NCBI RefSeq assembly: GCF_003576455.2
Contig: NZ_CP032869.1
Location: 4,650,001-4,714,000 of the forward strand
DNA: 64,000 bases
Source: Mucilaginibacter celer
Lineage (GTDB): Bacteria; Bacteroidota; Bacteroidia; Sphingobacteriales; Sphingobacteriaceae
Direction: 5' to 3'
The notes beneath the pieces are model-generated. The model was not told the DNA's origin. It saw nothing but the letters and a program-made list of their open reading frames with translations, and ran no database searches. The translations under genes and the position numbers were made by a program. Shown one piece after another: positions 60,102-64,000 of this stretch. Within the stretch, counting starts at the first letter, position 1; each line of letters opens with the position of its first letter.

Positions 60102-60337
60102 GGCTTTATTTTTATTATGAAACCAATTTAGCCCTGTTATAATTAGCTATGAAACAATATCGCTGTATCACTACAATCTGTCGATAAACTGCAAAACTGA
60201 TGGTATTACGCGCGTTTATCCCATAAACGCTACTTAAAGCCACAGTTTTTATGCTGTTTGTCATTAAACAATTGCATTTCGTCGCAATATGATAAGTTAA
60301 AAACCGCCATATCATCGCTTTACAGTAAATTAGTGGT

Positions 60338-61465
60338 ATGAAACAGGATTTCGGTTTGCCGCTGATTAATATCAAGTTGCCGCGCTTTTGGCAGCACCTG
60401 ATCTTCTGGATCATTGTTTCGCTGTTCATTACCAGCTTGTATTCGCTGCAAACCAATTTTTGGGTATCGTTGCGTAATAATTTGCTGTATATGCCTATCC
60501 AGATAGCCTACTACTATGCTATTGCTTACTGGCTGGTTCCTAAATATGCATTTCAAAAACGGTATGTGATGTTTATACTGATGCTGATACCGTTGATTTT
60601 CGCGGTGATGTTTATCAGCCGTACGGTGGGGATTCTGTTTGTGGCTCCTTACCTCATCAGGGTAATGCACGTTACCGATGCCGGTTATCTCGAATCAACC
60701 AGTCGCCCGTTTTTTGAGCAGTTGTTTGACGGGCAAAGCCTGGTTAACTCATTTAAGGGCAATAACCTTTTTACCGGCTTTGTGCTGGCCATAAAGCTGT
60801 TTAAAATGTGGTACGAGCGTAAGCAGGCCGCTTTAGAGGCCGAATTGAATGCCTTAAAAGCGCAGGTTCACCCGCATTTTTTGTTCAATACGTTAAACAA
60901 TCTTTATTCGCTCAGCCTCAACAATTCGCCTAAATCACCGCAGGCAATTATGGGTTTGTCGGATATTTTAAGATATATGCTTTACGAATGTTCGGATAAC
61001 GAAGTGCCGTTAGAGAAAGAGATCTTCATGATGCAGCAATATGTAAAGCTGGAGAAACTGCGCTATGAAGACCGCATCGATATCAACTTCACCATCACCG
61101 GCGATTTAAAAGATAAAACCATAGCGCCGTTGCTTATCCTTCCTTTTATCGAAAACGCTTTTAAACACGGTGCCAGCGAAAAGGTAGGTGATACCTGGAT
61201 CAATATTGATGTGAGCGTTACCCTCAATCATTTTAAATTAAAAGTAGCCAACAGCAAGCCCGAACGGCCTGTTAATACAGGCGATAACGCACCGGGGCAT
61301 ATCGGCCTGAAAAACGTAAGCACCCGTTTAAATCTGCTCTACCCAAATACATCGCGGCTTAAGATCATGGATGAGGAGGACACTTTTTTTGTTGTGCTTG
61401 ATCTCGACCTGAAAATAAAGCGCCAGGCGCAACCATTGTTAAACCAGCAACCGGCCCACGCATGA
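60338..61465 (+). CDS. LytS-type sensor histidine kinase
   Basis: 375 residues. Four membrane segments in the first 155 residues (about 23-38, 48-66, 78-104, 144-157), then the HisKA_7TM-free LytS kinase core: QVHPHFLFNTLNNLYSL with His180 as phospho-acceptor, and the ATPase part with LPFIENAFKHG and GHIGLKNVSTRL. It overlaps the regulator by four bases (ATGA). The stimulus is unknown. Confidence 0.93.
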   Translation: MKQDFGLPLINIKLPRFWQHLIFWIIVSLFITSLYSLQTNFWVSLRNNLLYMPIQIAYYYAIAYWLVPKYAFQKRYVMFILMLIPLIFAVMFISRTVGILFVAPYLIRVMHVTDAGYLESTSRPFFEQLFDGQSLVNSFKGNNLFTGFVLAIKLFKMWYERKQAALEAELNALKAQVHPHFLFNTLNNLYSLSLNNSPKSPQAIMGLSDILRYMLYECSDNEVPLEKEIFMMQQYVKLEKLRYEDRIDINFTITGDLKDKTIAPLLILPFIENAFKHGASEKVGDTWINIDVSVTLNHFKLKVANSKPERPVNTGDNAPGHIGLKNVSTRLNLLYPNTSRLKIMDEEDTFFVVLDLDLKIKRQAQPLLNQQPAHA

Positions 61466-62193
61466 AAATCCGGACGCTGATAGTTGATGATGAGCCGCAC
61501 GCCATCGAGGTGCTGAAAAACTACCTTTCGCGCTTTAGCGAGATGGAGATCACTGCCACCTGTACCGACGGCATCCAGGCCTTCCGCCTGCTGCAGCAAA
61601 AACCTATCGACCTGATGTTTCTCGATATCCAGATGCCCGGCATCAAAGGTACCGACCTGCTGAAAAGTCTTAAAAATCCACCTAAAGTAATTTTCACTAC
61701 AGCTTACAGTGAGTACGCCCTGGATGGCTTTGAACTCAATGCCGTCGATTACCTGCTGAAACCAATCTCCTTCGAGCGTTTTTTAAGAGCCGTTGATAAA
61801 ATTTACCAGCTAAACGAGCAAAAAGGCAAACCGCTGATAAGCCATGAAGAGCCGGTTAGCGATACCCATACATTCATTTACCTGAAGGTTGACCGCAAAA
61901 CGGTGAAGGTAAACATCAACGATATTTTATGGATAGAGAGCCTGCGCGATTATATTAAAGTGGTGGCCCTCAACAACCAGGTTTACATTACCCGGCAAAA
62001 AATAAGCTTGCTGGAAGAGATGCTGCCCGAAAATAGGTTTGTGCGCATCCACCGATCGTTTATAGTTTCGCTCAACAAAATAGATTCTTTCTATGCCTAT
62101 AGTATTGATGTTGCAGGGCATGAGCTGCCCATAGGGCGCAATTATAAGCAGGATGTGCAGAAAAAGTTGAAAGCGGAGCGGTTGCAGATGTGA
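61462..62193 (+). CDS. LytTR-type response regulator
   Basis: 243 residues. Receiver domain with DDEP at 9-12, phospho-acceptor Asp55 (MFLDIQMPG) and Lys in YLLKPIS. The C-terminal LytTR domain (about 138-243) includes NRFVRIHRSFIVS and LPIGRNYKQDV. It is coupled to the upstream kinase. A decayed homologue of its DNA-binding domain is at 42483-42690. Confidence 0.94.
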   Translation: MKIRTLIVDDEPHAIEVLKNYLSRFSEMEITATCTDGIQAFRLLQQKPIDLMFLDIQMPGIKGTDLLKSLKNPPKVIFTTAYSEYALDGFELNAVDYLLKPISFERFLRAVDKIYQLNEQKGKPLISHEEPVSDTHTFIYLKVDRKTVKVNINDILWIESLRDYIKVVALNNQVYITRQKISLLEEMLPENRFVRIHRSFIVSLNKIDSFYAYSIDVAGHELPIGRNYKQDVQKKLKAERLQM

Positions 62194-62226
62194 GGTGGAA
62201 GTAGAAAAGAAAAAATGGCGGGCCGT

Positions 62227-62350
62227 GCGATTCCCTCCCACCGGGAGGGTGTAGGGAGGGGTTTCGCAGCCCTTAATATTTCTTAGCATGGTGTATAAAC
62301 CCCTCCCTACCACCGCGCCACCTAACGCGCCCCTCCCCAGGGAGGGAATT
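62227..62350. repeat. GGGAGGG palindromic repeat of about 120 nt, copy 2
   Basis: GCGATTCCCTCCCACCGGGA, GGGAGGGGTTT, AAACCCCTCCCTACCACC and CCCAGGGAGGGAATT in the same order as at 24560-24680. It lies between the regulator and the helicase gene, outside coding sequence. Confidence 0.87.
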
Positions 62351-62368
62351 GAAAAAACGGCCGATACC

Positions 62369-63778
62369 CTACACTATCCACCAATCATTCACCAAATTCA
62401 ATTCATCCTTTGCCCTTGTAACTGCCGTATACCACCATTTACAAAGCTCATAGTACGGTGCAGCAAACATGCTTTTATCTAAAAACAGGTAAACTTTATT
62501 CCACTCGCCGCCCTGTGCTTTGTGACAGGTTACGGCATATCCGTACGATGCTTTAAGGCAGTTTAGATAAGGATCTTCGCGCATGGCAGTTAAATATTCT
62601 TCGCTGTTTGATGGAACTCCTTTGGCCTTCATCAGGTTGTTAAATCGCATCATTAAAGCTTTAGATTCATCGTTAGTATGACTCCCTTTTAAACTTTCGA
62701 GCGCATTTAATGATAAGAACAATTTAAATTCTTTTCCTGAAGCAATAGCTGTTACCTGTACCTTCTGAAATTTTATACCCACTTCTTCAACTATTTCCTC
62801 CAATTGGTCAATCACTACAAAATCGCCGTTGGTGAGCGGTACGGCATAATTATTTTGCGTTACCAGCAAAACATCACCTATCTGCAGGGGCACATAGCCC
62901 GAACCAAAAAGCTCCCGGCGCATATCCCGGTTTATTTGCTGTACGGTTTTGTTGCTGCGTGCTATAGCAAGGCATTGTGTTGGGCCTAATTCTTTATAAT
63001 TTGCCGCGTAGAGCCTGAACATTTCATCATCAGAAACATGAAGCTTTACATTATTCAGATTGCCCGCCGGTAATTTAGGAAACCTGATCCGCTCGCGGCT
63101 CTCGCTTAAAGTTCGGATGGCCCCGGCCAGTACCAGGATATCATTATCGCCTTTAGTGCGTTCAATTTTTGATAACTGGATAGTAACGGGTACTTTTTGC
63201 TGCGCAGAGATCCAATCAGTATCCAAAGCCGGACTAAATGATTGCCCCACCGGCGGCAACTGGCAGGGATCGCCAACAAAAATAATTTTGCTTTTGCCAG
63301 CCACCAGGAAAAAATCGTTCAGTAAAATACCCGAGCCGAATACCGCAAAGTCATTATTTTCAGAAATCTCGCCGGAGAGCATGGAGGCTTCATCAACAAT
63401 ATAAACGGTGGTATCCTCATCGGGCGGGCGGGTGGTGAACTGCAGGGTCATCTGGCCCGAAATTCCTGCGGGTGAGTTTTCGGAGAGCGTTTCTTCATCA
63501 AGCCCGTCTATCTTACTAAAATTATACAGTTCGCTATGTACTGTTGATGCCGTAAAACCTGTTTTGCCCATTAAAACCGTGGCAGCCCTGCCGGTTGCAG
63601 CCAGCATGCAAAACTTTTTCTTTTGATCCTGTAACCATTGGGCAATGTGCTGCATCAAAAAAGTTTTGCCTGTACCTGCGTACCCTTTCAAAACAAAAAC
63701 ATTGGCAGCCGGATGATCCAAAAATTTTTTGATAGCTTTAAAAGCCGCTTTCTGATCTGCGTTTAAGGTTGTAGGCAC
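62369..63778 (-). CDS. RecD-like SF1B DNA helicase (AAA_30/UvrD_C_2)
   Basis: 469 residues. Walker A GYAGTGKTF near residue 32, motif Ia AATGRAATVL, Walker B YIVDEASML, motif III FVGDPCQLPPVG, and the C-terminal helicase part ending in YAVTCHKAQGGEWNKV and TAVTRAKDEL. It lacks the RecD N-terminal domain that binds RecBC, so it is a stand-alone helicase of the RecD2/Pif1-like group. The role in repair or recombination is inferred from family. Confidence 0.88.
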   Translation of the reverse strand: MPTTLNADQKAAFKAIKKFLDHPAANVFVLKGYAGTGKTFLMQHIAQWLQDQKKKFCMLAATGRAATVLMGKTGFTASTVHSELYNFSKIDGLDEETLSENSPAGISGQMTLQFTTRPPDEDTTVYIVDEASMLSGEISENNDFAVFGSGILLNDFFLVAGKSKIIFVGDPCQLPPVGQSFSPALDTDWISAQQKVPVTIQLSKIERTKGDNDILVLAGAIRTLSESRERIRFPKLPAGNLNNVKLHVSDDEMFRLYAANYKELGPTQCLAIARSNKTVQQINRDMRRELFGSGYVPLQIGDVLLVTQNNYAVPLTNGDFVVIDQLEEIVEEVGIKFQKVQVTAIASGKEFKLFLSLNALESLKGSHTNDESKALMMRFNNLMKAKGVPSNSEEYLTAMREDPYLNCLKASYGYAVTCHKAQGGEWNKVYLFLDKSMFAAPYYELCKWWYTAVTRAKDELNLVNDWWIV

Positions 63779-63789
63779 TTATATTTTTA

Positions 63790-64000
63790 TTAATTAAAAG
63801 GGCTAAAGGTAGCAAACATGTTGCCCGCTTCTGCCAAAGTATTTAAGGGTAGGTAATCACATACCTCTGCATACTCGCCCCACATTTGTTGTACTACCGG
63901 ATTATGGTGTGCCGTAGCTATGGCATCAGCGCTTAGCCATTCAAACACTTCGATAATGGTGCCATCGGCGGCTTCCATCATGATGGATTGGCGGTCGGTT
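63790..64000 (-). CDS. Antibiotic-biosynthesis-monooxygenase-like small protein, partial
   Basis: The frame is open to the window edge at 64000, so the N-terminus is missing. The visible 70 residues contain IIEVFEWLSADAIATAHHNP and VQQMWGEYAEV, the pattern of ABM-fold (dimeric alpha/beta barrel) proteins related to YgiN. The function of such proteins varies from quinol oxidation to heme handling. The family call rests on this short segment only. Confidence 0.55.
   Translation of the reverse strand, partial: TDRQSIMMEAADGTIIEVFEWLSADAIATAHHNPVVQQMWGEYAEVCDYLPLNTLAEAGNMFATFSPFN

Noticed and set aside
60115..60670. Two overlapping minus-strand frames upstream of and within the LytS gene
   Set aside because: They overlap or face the well-supported LytS kinase and have no recognisable domain.

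Overview
The window looks like chromosome from a member of the Bacteroidota, most likely family Sphingobacteriaceae; the genus Mucilaginibacter is my best guess, from overall resemblance only. Supporting signs are an atpD-atpC pair separate from the other ATP synthase genes with a very short epsilon subunit, a long IspG with the extra central domain, promoter motifs of the TAnnTTTG type, lipoprotein signal peptides, a Txe/YoeB toxin with a DUF2683-like antitoxin, and LytTR regulators.

Layout. 1-2400: the end of an exosortase/polysaccharide locus (exosortase C-terminus, WcaF-like acetyltransferase, polytopic membrane protein). 2522-5054 (minus): obg, adk, tRNA-Arg(ACG) and a Bcp-type peroxiredoxin. 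5217-8972: a MacB/FtsX-type permease behind two operator-like palindromes, then a quinone oxidoreductase. 9147-10988: atpD-atpC. 11084-13530: a Fic protein, an aldo/keto reductase and a broken old-yellow-enzyme gene among palindromic repeats. 13955-28317: a long branched-chain amino-acid cluster (ilvD, ilvB, ilvN, ilvC, leuC, leuD, leuB, leuA, ilvA), interrupted by a GxxExxY gene, two methyltransferases and a small membrane protein. 28498-38999 (mixed strands): ispG, DinB-like protein, paired lipoproteins, toxin-antitoxin pair, RDD protein, MBL-fold and alpha/beta hydrolases, GNAT-nitrilase fusion, DoxX-like protein. 39173-54650: heme synthesis (hemA, fused hemCD, hemB, hemL, hemE, hemJ), split by an accessory block (M64 peptidase, LytTR remnant, beta-lactamase-TPR, acyltransferase, VOC protein) and carrying a two-component system plus TPR protein between hemL and hemE. 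54652-64000: hypotheticals, an ECF sigma/regulator/outer-membrane-protein operon, an ABC ATPase, a LytS/LytTR pair, a RecD-like helicase and a partial monooxygenase-like gene.

The most striking content is not genes but repeats. Many gaps carry a long imperfect hairpin built from degenerate short words, and the word differs from gap to gap (at least twelve families). They begin at or within a few bases of stop codons, sometimes supply the stop codon and the last residues of the protein (leuC, ispG, the gene at 24188, the MBL hydrolase, hemE), and in ispG two copies sit in frame inside the coding sequence. One family forms inverted ends around the GxxExxY gene between leuC and leuD, which makes a 571-bp unit that resembles a mobile element carrying a putative PD-(D/E)XK protein. 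Larger structured repeats (an 82-nt palindrome in four copies, a roughly 145-nt nested hairpin in three copies with compensatory changes, a 179-bp element with 34-bp inverted ends) are also present. No transposase, rRNA, CRISPR array or phage gene was recognised.
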